DNA from: Impatiens glandulifera
Lineage: Eukaryota; Streptophyta; Magnoliopsida; Ericales; Balsaminaceae
Direction: 5' to 3'
Assembly (NCBI RefSeq): GCF_907164915.1
Contig: NC_061862.1
Span: 137,879,520-137,943,519 of the forward strand
Length of the DNA stretch: 64,000 nt
The translations under genes and the position numbers were made by a program. Shown piece by piece: positions 23,521 to 41,928 of this stretch. Numbering within the stretch: the first letter of the stretch is position 1; each line of letters begins with the position of its first letter. The notes under the pieces are model-generated. The model was not told the origin of the DNA, made no database searches, and saw only the letters and a program-made list of their open reading frames with translations.

Positions 23521-24345
23521 TTATGTTTGGTTGACAATACAACTAGGTACAACACTATTGGTATAGTATACCAATAGTGTTTTAATACGGTGTTTTTTAT
23601 ATTTTTACTATTGGTATAAATTTATATCCCTATATAATTTGTACCTCATATTTGGTATAAAATAGTAACTAGTCCCCTTAGGTACAACACTATTCTTATT
23701 TCATTTAATTTTTAATTTTTCATTATACTCTTTATTAATATTATATTATTATATAATATATAATATATTTTATTTAATTTTAATAATAATATTATTATTA
23801 TATATAATTATTTTAATATTACTATTTTTTAAATAATTCAATTTTTTAATTTAAAAATATTTATTTATTTTTATAACTATAATTTTATTAATTATTATTT
23901 TTTATATTTACTTATATTATAAATAATATTTTTATTTTATTACAATTATTAATAATATTTAAATTAAATAAACATAATAATTTATAGTTTATATTATAAT
24001 TAATTTTTTATATGTTAATTAAATTTATATTAATTATTAAATAATAGTACAATAATTTATAATAAAAAAAATTATTTATAATATAAATAAATATAAAATA
24101 ATAATAATAATAATAATAATTAACATTTTAAATTAATATTTATATAACTTATACTACATTCTTATACTATATACCAAACACAAAATTATAAACCATATAC
24201 AACTTATACCATTTTTTATAATTCATAACAAACATCAATAACCTATATAATTTATACTACCCTATATTATTTATACATCGTTACAATTTATACCTCTATA
24301 CAACTTGTACCTTATATAACTTGTACCACCAACCAAACGCTACCT
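23521..24345. mobile_element. possible AT-rich MITE with GTTTGGTTG ends
   Basis: The left side has TTATGTTTGGTTGACAATAC, and the reverse complement of the right side has GGTAGCGTTTGGTTGGTGG. Both are followed by repeats of GGTACAA/GTATAA type. No clear target duplication was found, so the boundaries are provisional. It lies directly beside the Helitron array. Confidence 0.4.
23551..23581. repeat. perfect 15-bp-arm palindrome
   Basis: AACACTATTGGTATA is followed, after one base, by its exact reverse complement. It lies near the left end of the possible MITE. Confidence 0.9.
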
Positions 24346-24777
24346 CAATGTTTAAGAATTACAATGAATTTTGGTTTTGAAATTGTTCTCACCCTCTTTT
24401 GAGCTGCGAACTCTTATTTTTATTTTTCAGATTTGGTTGTGTTTTGTATTTAAGAAAAAATTGACAATATATTAGACTTTATTAAATCTATTTTGAAAAA
24501 AAAAATCAAACATTTTATAGTAAAATTAAATTAATTTCATATATCGTAAAATAAAATATTTAAGGATTGTATATATTGAATAATACTAAAATATAATTAT
24601 ATTTTAATTTTCAAAAATTATATTTTCATAATTAAATTAATATTAAATTTGTTTAAAAATGAAATAAAGATGTTAAGGTTAGAAAGACTTAATATATATC
24701 TTGAAAGTTGAGTCTCAAATATGTTTGAAGAACAAAATAAATTTATTAAAATTGTTAATTCGTTGATCACCGTTTTA

Positions 24778-24856
<79 letters not shown>

Positions 24857-25499
24857 TTTTTTTGTCATAATTCATAGGAAATTTCTAACATATATATACC
24901 ATAATCCTATAATAACTTCTTATGTTAAAATATTTTTTTCAAAACAAATCAAATTTAAAAAAGAAAATGATAAAAATAAAACAGTTTGTAGCATGATCTA
25001 CAAATTTATCAAGAACTCGATTTTCTTTTATCAACCTTTTCAACTAAATATTTTTATCTAATTCAATCATATCAAATAAAAATATTTTCATTTTTTACTA
25101 TGACAAATTTTAAAAATCATTTTGAAAAAATAATAATTTGTAAAGAAAGCTGGCATCTTTTTGCTCATTAGATTCAAAATAATAATAAACACATAAAATG
25201 TGTATTTCTTTAAGAAATATCATTATATTAATAAACAAAAAAAATTTTAAACTTAACAACATAAACAAACAAAACGACAACAATAAAATTCCCAAAAACA
25301 AAACATGACACAAGATCAACATAGTTGTGGGCACATGCATTCCCATAAAAGTTTTATAAGATGAATGGTAGTATTGTATAAAGTTAAATGTTTTTTGATA
25401 TCAAGAATTATATCTAACAATACAATCCAATACAATACTAACATTATTTATTGTGAAAGAATGAATGAGAAAAAATAACAAGCAGAGAAGACTCTCGAT
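24346..25499. other. intergenic, downstream of the carboxypeptidase gene
   Basis: AT-rich; contains a long TA microsatellite and no recognised gene. Confidence 0.55.
24779..24849. repeat. (TA)n microsatellite
   Basis: About 35 uninterrupted TA units. Confidence 0.95.
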
Positions 25500-30899
<5,400 letters not shown>

Positions 30900-32242
30900 C
30901 AGGAGCGGAACTAGGATAAAAAATTACATGGGGCTGACTTCAACTTGCATCTCAGATTTAATATTTTATACTTCGTTTTTTTCCAATAAAATTCCCACGA
31001 TTATTAGAAGATGGAGACTCGTCATGCCCTCTCAATGCACACGCTTGCAAAGTGAGTCACCGAGTGCTTTCAATAGTTGTTGTAAACCGTAATCTGTTAT
31101 TTTGTTTTTCATCTGAAGACTATGCATTCAGTACTTTGTCAATATGACAAGGATATTCATTAGATTATCAAGATATTCAACTGCCCTATTATGTGGTTAT
31201 GTGGTGAAATATTACATCATATATGCATAACAAAAGAGCATCTATCCTAATCATTAACTCGCTTTCAATATTTGAATCCATCTATTGTAAATGTAGGTTT
31301 TGGGTTGCTTATGTTCAAACAAGAAACATGGGAAACAAAAAGCAGCATCTTTCAAAAGAGAGTATTCTAACCAAGTAAATTCTTAAACCAATGACTTTGG
31401 AACCGTCGATTTTGATTTCCAAATTTGGTCGGCGGGTACCCATCTTTAATAGGTTGATATGACCTCATCTTGATATAAGCTCGTCTAATTTCATCCCTTT
31501 GATTAAAATGATATTTCAATATCGGAATACGTAATGCTGGATCAAGTTTAAGAGAACTTACATCAACATCAATTCTAGGAGATTTGTTAGGTTCTTGAGC
31601 AAGGATATCAAATTCTTTATTTAAATACCGAATCAAACCAATGTAACTATTTTAACTTGTTTATTAATATTAATTTATATTTTCTTATAAATTTTTGAAA
31701 TAGTATAAAATTAAGAAATATAAAACACTATTATTATTTTAATTTTTATATTTTACCCTTATAAATAATTTGTAGTATTAATTATATTGAAATAAATAAA
31801 AAATAATGTATTATTATAAATATAATAAATTAAAGGTGAGGCAGGGTTTAATCACCTAACCTCATTTCCACAGTTTAGCTACATAGCCAACTAGGCTATG
31901 AGTCATATATAAAATACATATATAAAATGTTTTATTTTAAGATTTTAATTTAGATAGGGCTGGAGCCCGCTAGCCCATGCGTGGCGGTGTGAAAATCTAC
32001 GAATTCATGAATTATAATGGGGCTGAGGTGGACTTAAAAAAAAAATTATGTATAAAACGAATAAATAAAAAAAAAAAATTTGTTATTTTTTTAGAATTAG
32101 ATAAGCAAATTATTAACTAATTTAAAATAAATTATAAAATTAGGTTGTTATGTCATTTTTTTATCGTAAAATATAATAAAATAAATAAATTTCGAGTTGT
32201 GCTGAAGCCAACATGAGCCCTAATAATACTATTCCGTCACTG
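30900..32242. mobile_element. degenerate hAT element
   Basis: The left end CAGGAGCGGAACTAGGA and the reverse complement of the right end CAGTGACGGAATAGTA resemble hAT termini (CAGNG start). Possible 8-bp flanks GGTGTGAA and GGTTTAAA match at only 6 positions. The interior carries a minus-strand fragment of a hAT-derived zinc-finger protein, and near 31885-31900 a minus-strand A-box-like TAGCCTAGTTGG. The boundaries are tentative. Confidence 0.5.
30970..31636 (-). pseudogene. hAT-derived TTF/MYM-type zinc finger (ZMYM1-like) fragment
   Basis: The minus strand reads DPALRIPILKYHFNQRDEIR and then RAYIKMRSYQP and RRFQSHWFKNLLG. This is the pattern of the TTF-type zinc-finger domain found in plant hAT-like ZMYM1 proteins (usually RDPGLRxxIWxYxVNQRDExRRAY and RRFQxxWF). 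Further on, after breaks, it gives ACALRGHDESPSSNNRGNF, another conserved block of the same family. Stops and frameshifts between the blocks show it is dead. It fits the hAT element that contains it. Confidence 0.7.
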
Positions 32243-32394
32243 GTTTAAAGTAAATGAAAAAATAATCTTATTATTTAAGGAAAGTGTCAATTTATAAGAT
32301 CGTAAAGAGACATAAAAAACAGAGGTTGTTTCGGTAATGATTTAGATTAATGGAGTTGGCGATATCATTTAGATTAACGGACATAAATTTTTTG

Positions 32395-32485
32395 ATAACA
32401 TTCTTTAAGATAGCGAAGAAGGCCTTTTTTTAATAAGCCAATGTAAGGATCTTGGCGATTGCATATATTGACAGGAACGATTGAG
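32395..32485 (-). pseudogene. copia reverse-transcriptase scrap
   Basis: The minus strand encodes, in two frames, a segment like the copia RT end (IGLLKKGLLRYLKE). About 80 bases match the fragment at 9915-10060, including GGCGATTGCATATA. Too short to place further. Confidence 0.5.
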
Positions 32486-33339
32486 TAAATAAAAACATAG
32501 TTGTACAAACAAAAAGGAGATAACATCCATTGGTGAAAAAACTCATCAAGCCCTGTAAATAGAGCATAATAAAAACTAACTGATGGGTTAAAGATCCTCG
32601 GGGATATCCATGATAATATATTGCTCACGGATTAGTCAATTGTATTACACAAAATTAATGTTCTAAAGATCATATGTTCGAATTTTTACACTAAAGGTCA
32701 TAGTCATTTTTTTTTTCAAATCACTCCTGAAATTAAAAAAAATATGTAATGGGAAGAATTTGAAAACTTTGAATAATTATAGGGGGATAGGTCCTGCCTA
32801 AAGTCCGGCACTTGGTGGTCTTACCCTGGATGGCCGACCCTGGTCATGAACCAGGTCAAATTTAAGATGGGTCGGATCAAAATATAAGAACATAAATATT
32901 TGTCTTGGGTGGATCACAATGTGTGGAGATTTGGCCAATCAAAATGTTTGAAACACGACTATTTTAAAATCAGGACAAGAAGTGTAGAATGAGTAGGATC
33001 CTAAAATGGGGTCAATATATATTAAATTGGATCAACATTTTATAAACTAATTTGTTATATATTTATAAAGATGTTCTACTGGTGTTTTTTTTTTTTTATG
33101 AATTTACAATTATTTTGTTACACACAAAATTTTAAATAGAAAAAATAACTAACGTATATACTTATATAATTAACTTAGTTAATTAGTGCTATCAAAAATA
33201 GATTCATTTTAGTCTCTATCATTCCTATTGAAGTAGAAGAAATAATCACCGAAGTAGGGCATCCCTATTAAAGTATTAGAAATGATCACTGAAGTATGGT
33301 GATCATTTCAGCTTTCGAATCAGTCGTAAAGATGGACTA

Positions 33340-34115
33340 TGGTGAAAGTTTTTATCTTTGCAAAATCAAAGACGTGTCTTGATGTTTATCCCTCCGGCGA
33401 TCGTGGCAAAGAAGACGAACCAAACACAAAACGACGTTGTTTCGAGGGAAAACGCGGACCTCGAGCGTTCTGTCCGCATTCTGTCTAGTTTCATCAACGA
33501 TTGGGTGCTCCGTTAGCGATTCGACCCTCTTGGGCGCGCGTTCCTTCTACTACAACGGGCTACGCGGGCGTTCCTAGAGCGTTGGATGAGATTCCAACGT
33601 CCTTCCAATGAACGTGGTTCCGGCGGTAGAAATAAACATGTATTTCGGCTACACCCGATTATAGATTTATTTTTATTTTAAAACCTTAAAGGTTTGTTTG
33701 AAATTGATTTATCTTTCACCTTTTTGGCTTTAATTTTAATTTTTTTAAATACAAAAAATATTAAAATAAATATGGTAAATATTTTACCAATTTATTTTTT
33801 TATATTTTAAAATTAAATAAATAATTTTTGGGATGAAATGGATACCTCATTTCATCTTAAATTATTTATTTTAATATCTTGATTTTTCTAAAATTATTTT
33901 GAGATAAATGAGTACAACATTTATCTTAAATAATTATATTTTAATTATTTTATTTATTAATTAGGCTTTAATTATAACAATAAAAGTCTAATTAATTGTT
34001 TTATTTGAGTTTTGACTATATGATTAATTATTTTAATTTTATTTATTTAAAAATAAATTAAAATAATTATTTTAATTTTATAAATTGGTACGTAAATTTT
34101 TGAGTGTTTACACCT
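33340..34115. other. possible solo LTR (gypsy-type)
   Basis: A GC-rich patch (33400-33640) sits abruptly in AT-rich DNA and is followed by AT-rich sequence ending TTTTTGAGTGTTTACA, an ending seen in plant gypsy LTRs. I could not find a matching start or a 5-bp target duplication, and no internal retroelement genes are adjacent. Confidence 0.3.
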
Positions 34116-34129
34116 TCATATTTAACTGT

Positions 34130-34130
<1 letters not shown>

Positions 34131-34171
<41 letters not shown>

Positions 34172-34190
34172 TAATAATAATAATATAATA
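34131..34190. repeat. (AAT)n microsatellite
   Basis: Roughly a dozen AAT units followed by imperfect continuation. Confidence 0.9.
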
Positions 34191-34761
34191 ATATAAAATT
34201 ATTTAGACGTATGTATTTGTAGAAGCATATACATATGAATTAATAAAAGACCATACACTGTAAAAAAAAAAAAAAATCATTAACCTTTCCTTCATAACTT
34301 CATATCAAATTGATGAGGGGATGCAGAGTAATAGGTTGAATTACTATATTAAAAGTAATCAAAGTTGATGCATTCCTATTCAACTGCAGTTAACTGTTTT
34401 GATTAATTGTTTTGAGAATATTAGTTGATGCTCCCCTGTTAAATAGTGAAATGAAATAATAATAATGTGTTAATTATTATCAAAGTTGATGATGATACTA
34501 TGTGACTCTATATTACTATGTGACTTTATATTGAGTAGTTTTAGCCACTTACGAACAAAATGATATAATCTAAAACTATACCATATGCTATTTATATTTG
34601 ACTGATCTCTTTTCATTATTTCTTTTATTTTTTATACCATTTTTTTTGCCTACTAAAACCTTATTCCTATAACTCCACTTATATTTATGACTAGTTTGTG
34701 TTTACGTTGAAATATTAATAATTATTTTGTTGATAATTATGACAGAAAAATAAAATTAAAA

Positions 34762-36057
34762 ATGACAGAACATAATGAATCGCCTTTACAGTTAGGATGT
34801 GAGATAGAGGTGTCTCAACCAAAAATGTCTATAATGGATTGGGATAAGGCTAATGAAGGGTTTGATACATGGGTTTTGACAAAGTCTAATGACGATGACA
34901 TTGACATTGGATGTGACAATGACGATGACAATGGAGATGACGATGACGATCCTTATATGTGTGAAGATATTAGGACTCATATTCTGTCAAATCAATCCAG
35001 TGAGGTATTCTTTATTGGTATGTCATTTAAAGATTATAAAGAATTTGAATATGTTGTGATAAAGTATTAATGTGAAAAAATGTATGTCTATATGCTAGAC
35101 CAAACGAGCCGAGAAAGGTAAAATATGTGTGGAAAGAAAAAAATTGTAAATGGATGATATATGTTAGAAAAGATGTTACAAGTGGTGTGGTGCATTATTG
35201 GTTAAGTCTCTTCACCAAGAACACACTTGTTTTACGAATAATAAAAACAAACTAGTCACTGCCTCTTATATTGCTCAACATTTTAAGACAATATATATAT
35301 CACATCCTAACATAAGATCAAAGAGCTCGTTGAGCTATGTAGAGTTCAACTAAATACGAGTGTGACTAAAGCTAAAGTGAAAAGAGCAAAAACACCTATG
35401 AGAGACATGGTGAAAGGGGATTTCAAGACAAGAATATGCTATTTTACGGAGATTTGGAACAAAGTTGATGAAAACTAATACAGTGACGTTAATGAAAATA
35501 AAGGTTTCAAGAGATGAAGAGAATTATGTAAGGAAGGAAGGAAGCGGCCGCGACTGGGTAAATTAAAGAATGTCACCGAGGGCGTAAGGCGTGCCCTCGG
35601 AAATGAAAAATTCATCGAGAGCTGACTTCAAGGGCCCTCAGAAATAGACTCTATCAACGAGAGATAACTATTTCCCTCGGTGATCTTGTTATATATTCGC
35701 GAGGAAAAACAAATGCTCTCGGTTAAAAATAAATTTCTGAGAGCATTTAATCACTCTCAGTGAGCCTCCTCGGTAATTACACATTTTCTAATAGTGGTTA
35801 CTCATTTCAAAAGGATTTACATATATTTTGAAGCTTGTAAAAGAGAATTTATAGATGGATGTCGACCATTTATAGAAATCGATTCTTGTTTTATAAAACA
35901 TGCATGTCAAGGACTATTAGCTTCTGCAATTGCTAGAGATGGAAATAATCAAAATTTTCTATTAGCCTGGGTAGTCATTGAAACGGGATGTAAAAATAGT
36001 TGGATATGGTCGAAAACTTGGTGCGAGATATTTGATTCTAAAATAGAGAATGTCTAA
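34762..36057 (+). pseudogene. Mutator-like (MULE) transposase, interrupted
   Basis: MULE transposases excise and insert DNA through a DDE catalytic core. The first frame (34762-35070) opens with an acidic run and ends FIGMSFKDYKEFEYVVIKY, the usual start of the MuDR N-terminal domain; further blocks follow in other frames with stops. The catalytic-core start resumes at 35797: YFEACKREFIDGCRPF, then CFIKHACQGLLASAIARDG and AWVVIE, matching the family's FEACKxxFxxGCRPxIGVDGCFLK...LLxAxGxDGNNxxFPIAWAVVE region. A MITE fragment (35525-35796) separates the two parts and the rest of the core is missing. Dead copy. Confidence 0.85.
35525..35796. mobile_element. CACTA-type MITE fragment inside the MULE
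   Basis: Its right end, in reverse complement, reads CACTATTAGAAAATGTG and continues with ATTACCGAGGAGG, the terminal style of CACTA MITEs. The interior repeats CCGAGGGC/GCCCTCGG. The expected CACTA on the left is not seen, so the left end is truncated or lies elsewhere. Confidence 0.6.
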
Positions 36058-38869
36058 CTATAATGTTCAGACATGCATCTTGTATGTTTTGATATTATAA
36101 TATTTTCATATTTTACTCCAATATTTTTATTGAATACTTAATTATATAATATTTATAAAAAAAATTTATATGCGGTACTATTCTTCTACATGTACCCATC
36201 ATATTTATGCAAATTATAATAAAAATCATTGGAGGACAAATGATAATGAATATGTTGTTATATTAATTACTCTTCTCTTACTCATAAGTTAATTTAGGGT
36301 TAAGATTTTAAAAGGTCATATTTATTTTTTGATACACAACATATCTATTTTAACTTTTAGTTTTTTTTTTTCTATTGAATTAAGTAGATTCAAAGAATTG
36401 ACCTTTAAAGTTCTAAGTTCTAATCGACATTTCAATGTCGTCAAATGATTTCATTTCAAATAATTCAATAAACGATGATAAGAGTGATAAATCAGAATTT
36501 TTATCAATGGAATTGCATTTTCTACTCAATTAAAAGTTCTCAAAAACTCTTTATCGACAATTCTCAGATGACACGACATAATTATAATTGTACAAACTTT
36601 AAAATATGTTTCATAAATATATCTTTGAGAGAAGGGAAGTGAATATATAAGAAAAACATACTAACAATGATAATCACCTATCTATTCCTTTAGCATCTTT
36701 AGGGTCAAATTTATGGTAGAACTGAGGTGGGCTTAAGTTCACTTGGAAAAAAATATTTTTTACAGTTAAATTGTGACATCACCCTTAATTTCTTAATTTT
36801 ATTAAAATTTAATTCAATATTTGTTTATTTAATTTTAAAAAAAAAATCTACATTCATCGGTCCGTTTCATCCCTAATTTCTCCCTTATTATTTTTCAAAA
36901 CTATCACAACTTTAATTCGTCCTAAACATGCTAGAATAAGTGCATGAACAACACTACTAAAAAAAATATTTTAGGTGTAATTGGACAAGAAAAAAAAATC
37001 CTCCTTAATTGCGATGGTGTAACAATGTGTGACATTATGTAATAAATATTATCTCAAAAGGCATCTTTTGTTAAATCAAATTTGAACTCCTTGAATCATA
37101 TAAAAATTTGTTGATCATTTTCTACCGCTTATAAATATGAAATATGACCTTTAAAAAGAAGTTATTCCAAAAAACTCAGGACCACCCCATCTTGGTCAAA
37201 CATCTCTAAAGTTTGCCAAATACTTGTTTCATAAAGTTAATCGAGACATAAACTTTCCAAATCAGATTAAATTTCACTTCCTATACAGAAAATAGATAAT
37301 ATCATGTTAGTACATTTATTTGTTGGCCCACCTAGAAAGCTAGAAATGATCATATAGTATATCTTTCAAGTGTAATATTACCTTTTAACATTTTTAGTCT
37401 AAGTTTTTTTCTTGTAAGAGATATGTTATGAGATCAAAGTATAAATTCCATCCACGGATTTGATTGACTCCATACAAATCAGATGTGTGATTAATTGATA
37501 AAGTCAATTTTCACATTGAACTATTATTATAGTTAGATATCACAAATTCACAAGGTAAAATAAAGCTTATTCACCAGTAAAGGGATTACGTTGTGAATCA
37601 AGTATGTAAAAGGTTCGATTCTACCGGCTTGGTGAACCGAATTACACAATTAAATTGTAAACGTCGAGTTTCCTTAATTCTCATATCATTAATTTTGATC
37701 TATTGAACGAATAAAAATCAGTTAGATCGATTTTATTCGCTCACCAAAAGCTATCAATAGTATAAAAGTCTTAAGAGAATAGTATAACAACAAAAAAATT
37801 CAAAGAAAAATCTACTAAAATATAGCTTGCTTTTTGTTTGTTTGTGCAAAATAGAAACAATTGTACCTATATGGTTATCATATCTATTCATGGGATGTTA
37901 TTTCAGCTGAATGTTAAAATGTGAAACACACAAATAAAGTGTTTTTTTCTAAAGCATTTTAACCTTTGTATGGCGGTAAAGCGATTTGACGCTGTTGAAC
38001 AAACAAAGTGAATAGTCTTGTTTAGTTCAGCAAATAAAAAACTATTGCTAATTTGATTTGGTCGGTATAAAACCAAAAATCGACCTTTTCCGAAAAGAAA
38101 TTTTCGAACTCGATATTTGTGTTCCATAACTTACTTTTCTCTCGAGTCTCGAGTGAGACGATAAACCAAAATGGTAGACATGATTAGAATAAATTTAAAA
38201 TTATCAATTTAGATTAATTTTTATATTTTTAGAGTCACTACATAATTTACTCCTTGAGAATTATGAAAAAAATTATTTTGCATATTTAAATGCATTTTAG
38301 AAATTATATATTCTTAGTTTTATGTTTAGTTACACGTGAAAAGAGCATTGACACATGACGACCTCTACTTTAAACTCTTGGTTATTTAAACAAATATTAT
38401 TTTACACTTTGTTTATTTAGAATAAACTAAGACATGCACCTAAAGTTTCGTCCAAACATATAAATTGTCTAGGCTCATACTATTTTGTTTCTAAAGTATG
38501 TGTCTAGATTTGTCATTATATAATATGGAAAAAGAATTAAAGATCAAATATATACCTATAAATAGGCGTGGACAAGATAAACCTCAAAAAATTTCAAAAA
38601 TTAAAATTAGTTTCCTAAATAATTGGATTTTATTTTAGAATGACGAAAACATAAATTTTAAATTTTTGGATTTTTAAAACGCAATTAATAAGTACAAATT
38701 TAATGAGAAAATAATGAAATGAACCAAACATGTCCTAATAAAAAAATATATTTTTAGTTTTTGTATTTATTTTTAAGAGTTTTATAATTTTTTGGGAATT
38801 TTTAGAATTTATTTAAAGCAGTTAAATACACAAAATAAAATAAATATTAAGACTAGTGAAACAAAGTAG
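36058..38869. other. intergenic, nothing recognised
   Basis: AT-rich. Short frames such as that at 37903-38127 (minus) show no known motif. GGTTCGATTCTACC near 37612 resembles a tRNA B box, but I see no tRNA fold around it. Confidence 0.5.
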
Positions 38870-39120
38870 CACTTAGGCTAGCTGGCGAATCAGGTGGCGG
38901 GAATGAGGATTTGAACTCGGGTCGCGGGCCGAACACGGTAGGGCGTTCGAGTCTTGACGCAAATACAGTCGTGGCTTAAATGGTCCTTGGACGTTGGAAA
39001 GGGGCAAAAGGTCCGGATTTGAATCCTAAGGGTGCGAGGTGGGAAGGCAACTCCCTTGTTTGAATCTTGTGCCTACTTCCTTCTACCCTTTTCTTCACTT
39101 TATTTTTTCACCAAAATTTG
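38870..39120 (+). repeat. SINE-like, tRNA-related segment
   Basis: The plus strand contains A-box-like TGGCTTAAATGG (~38971) followed ~50 bases later by B-box-like GGATTTGAATCCT. Further B-box-like motifs are GGATTTGAACTCGG and GCGTTCGAGTCTT. GC content is well above the surroundings. No tail or target duplication could be fixed. Confidence 0.4.
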
Positions 39121-39399
39121 ATACATGTTAAATCACCATTGAAACATGAAGGAACAAACTAGAAGGCCTAATTCCATCTATACATGAAATAAAAAACTTG
39201 TCGAGCTTGTTTTATTTTTTTGAAAAAATCTTTGAGAAGTCATTTAGACGATGAAATCAATCCCCCAACGATTCCAAATACACCAAAAAATGCCTAATCA
39301 AATCTAAACTTTTTAAAAATTTCAAACGATTTAGGCATTTTCATTCTCGATAGATAAATAAAATTTAATTCAACAGAAAGATTAATCATTAAAAAAATG

Positions 39400-39505
39400 T
39401 CTTAATAAAAAAATCGAAACATTATAGAGAAATTAAAGGTGCATTTACTCAATAACAAAAAAAAATAGAATTTGAGACCACGATATGTCATCTTTAATTC
39501 TGCAA
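39400..39505 (-). pseudogene. LINE ORF2 remnant, distal piece
   Basis: Immediately below the 6.1 kb insertion the minus strand reads, through the target duplication, VWTCRIKDDISWSQIL. This is the LINE ORF2 segment between the reverse transcriptase and the zinc-knuckle domain. It is the continuation of the LINE at 45608-48450, in the same frame. It decays quickly below ~39440. Confidence 0.65.
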
Positions 39506-39513
39506 GTCCAAAC

Positions 39514-41037
39514 TAGAGTTGGGCATCGTACATAAACGTTCGTATTCGACTCGGGCAAGTCGTGTTAGACTCTCAATCATGTCGTGTTGTGTCGTGTCTA
39601 AATCTTATACGTGTTGTATCGTGTCTTGACCCACTCAAAACTTATGATTCACGAACTCTTTCGTGTCGTACTAACTCATGTTTAAATTCGTGTTTCGTGT
39701 TATTCCGACTAGATTTTGTTATTGTGTCAACACAATCGAGTCTTGACACTCATGTTAATTATTTATTTATTTATTTATTTATATATATTAAATTATATTG
39801 TTAGTAAAACTTATAAAATATTATTATATTATTAAAGTTAAATTATTATTATATATTTTGTTTGAATGTTTTAATAATAATTAAAATTTTAAAATAATTT
39901 AAAATTTTAAAAATAATATGTAAACTAATTAAAGTAATATGTGAGATAATTTTTATGAGACTCAAATTTCTATTCATATAATTTATTTAATATTTATATT
40001 TTATTTTAATATTTTAGTATATTTAATTTTAATTATATATATTACATTTATAAAATTAAATAATTTATAAATTTATTGAAAATGTAAATATATTTAGAGA
40101 GACGTGGTCATTGATAATGTTAATATAAAAGTGGGTAGTTTAAGAAAAAAAATGGGAGAGAAAGTGAGAAATGTGGGTAAAGTTTATAAATATATATTAT
40201 TATATTATTAAAATTAAAATTATTATCATATATCTATTATTTAATGTATTAATAATAAGAGGAGTGATAGGGGAGAGAATTTGAGAGAGGAATGGGGAGG
40301 GATGATGTGTCATTACATCACTGGTTGGAAAAATGATAAAAGGTAAGGAGAGATCGAAGAGAGAGAAATTTTGTTATTTTTTTGGCTAATCAAATTGCGC
40401 CACATCATTCTCTCCCTCAAATTCTCTCTCCCAATCATTTCTTTAATAATAATTGAAATTATAAATAATTAAAAAATTAAATAATTAATAAAATAATATC
40501 GAAAAAAATTATTAATAAACTCACATTTATTCATATAATTTATTTTTTATTTTAATTTATATTATTTAAGTTAATATTTTATTTTAATATTATATTTTAG
40601 TGTGTTTAATTTTAATTATAAATATTATATTTATGAAATTAAATAATTTATTAATTGAATAAAAATGTAATAGGCTTAGAGAATGTTAATGTGGGTAGCT
40701 TAGGTTATTTGACTAATTGTGTTTATGTCGTTTCGTGTGTATACTAATGCTCGTGTTGTGTCTATACTTGTGTCGTGTCTATACTCGAGTCGTGTCCGTG
40801 TCGATTCGTAACCGTGTTTCGATCGTATAAACTCATAATCGTGTCGTGACCGTGTCGTCTCGTGCTTGTATCGTGTCAACCTAAGTACCGAGTGAGATAA
40901 TATCGTATCGTGTCATTCCGTACAAATATTGTGTCAACTCAAGACCCGAGTGAGATAATATCGTATCGTGTCATTCCGTACAAATATCGTGTTGGATCGT
41001 GTCGGTTCGTATTTAGGTAACCCATTGTCCAACTCTA
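39514..41037 (+). mobile_element. CGTGTCGTGTC-rich hAT-like MITE, copy A
   Basis: Termini TAGAGTTGGGCATCG and (reverse complement of right end) TAGAGTTGGACAATGG. Both arms, ~300 bp each, are packed with TCGTGTCGTGTC-type repeats around an AT-rich middle. Short frames in the arms are by-products of the repeat. A MULE MITE (40258-40442) is nested in it. Confidence 0.75.
40258..40442. mobile_element. MULE-type MITE nested in copy A
   Basis: The left end AGAGGAGTGATAGGGGAGAG and the reverse complement of the right end AAGAAATGATTGGGAGAGAG are inverted. An exact 9-bp duplication TTAATAATA flanks it (40249-40257, 40443-40451). Same family as 2170-2372 and 28175-28344. Confidence 0.8.
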
Positions 41038-41242
41038 ATCTAATGTTTATTTATATATCATGGGTTAAAATAAAGACATTTATTTCAAAATTATTATTAT
41101 TATATTAATTTCTTAATATTAATATTTACAAATAATTAAAGATAAAAGTATCATAGTCATTGAATAATTTATAAAATGAACAACTTGGCTTCAACATTGT
41201 TTTATACTTAATAATACTAATATTATACTCAGATCGATCAGA

Positions 41243-41451
<209 letters not shown>

Positions 41452-41928
41452 AAAACTGAAATGATGTCTTCTGATCTCATACATAGATAATTATTAGCTT
41501 GCTTGATTGATTAATGATGTTATGGAGACATCAATATTATTGTATAATCAAGCCGTCGTCTATCAGGACTAAATTAACTAATTCCTTGATCGATCGAAGA
41601 CCTGCAGTACATGACTCCGTAAGAATCTCCAATTGTATAGATTATTTTCTTAATTAATTAGTAGGTTCAGATTCCACATCTGTTTAATTAATTTATATCA
41701 TGAATACTATTAATATTGTTATACTTTCGTCATGTAATCTCTCTGGCTAATGTTAAATTCCATGTAATCGGCTAGGTAGCTAGCTATTATTTGTTGTGCA
41801 TGATTAGTGACATATATACTTTTTAATGGACATTTTGACCTAGCTAGAGAGTGTGGTAGACGTAATATCTGAATTTAAAACTATCCATATATATATATTT
41901 CCCTTGAAACTAGGTCGTTCGGTTCGGG

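Noticed and set aside
24777..25061. 94-codon ORF on the plus strand
   Set aside because: Its first third is the TA microsatellite and the rest is low-complexity; no homology seen.
37605..37640. tRNA-like B box GGTTCGATTCTACC
   Set aside because: No A box at a suitable distance and no cloverleaf; isolated match.
39562..39804. 80-codon ORF rich in Ser, Cys and Leu
   Set aside because: Translation of the TCGTGTCGTGTC-type repeat in the MITE arm; the same happens at 44153-44398.
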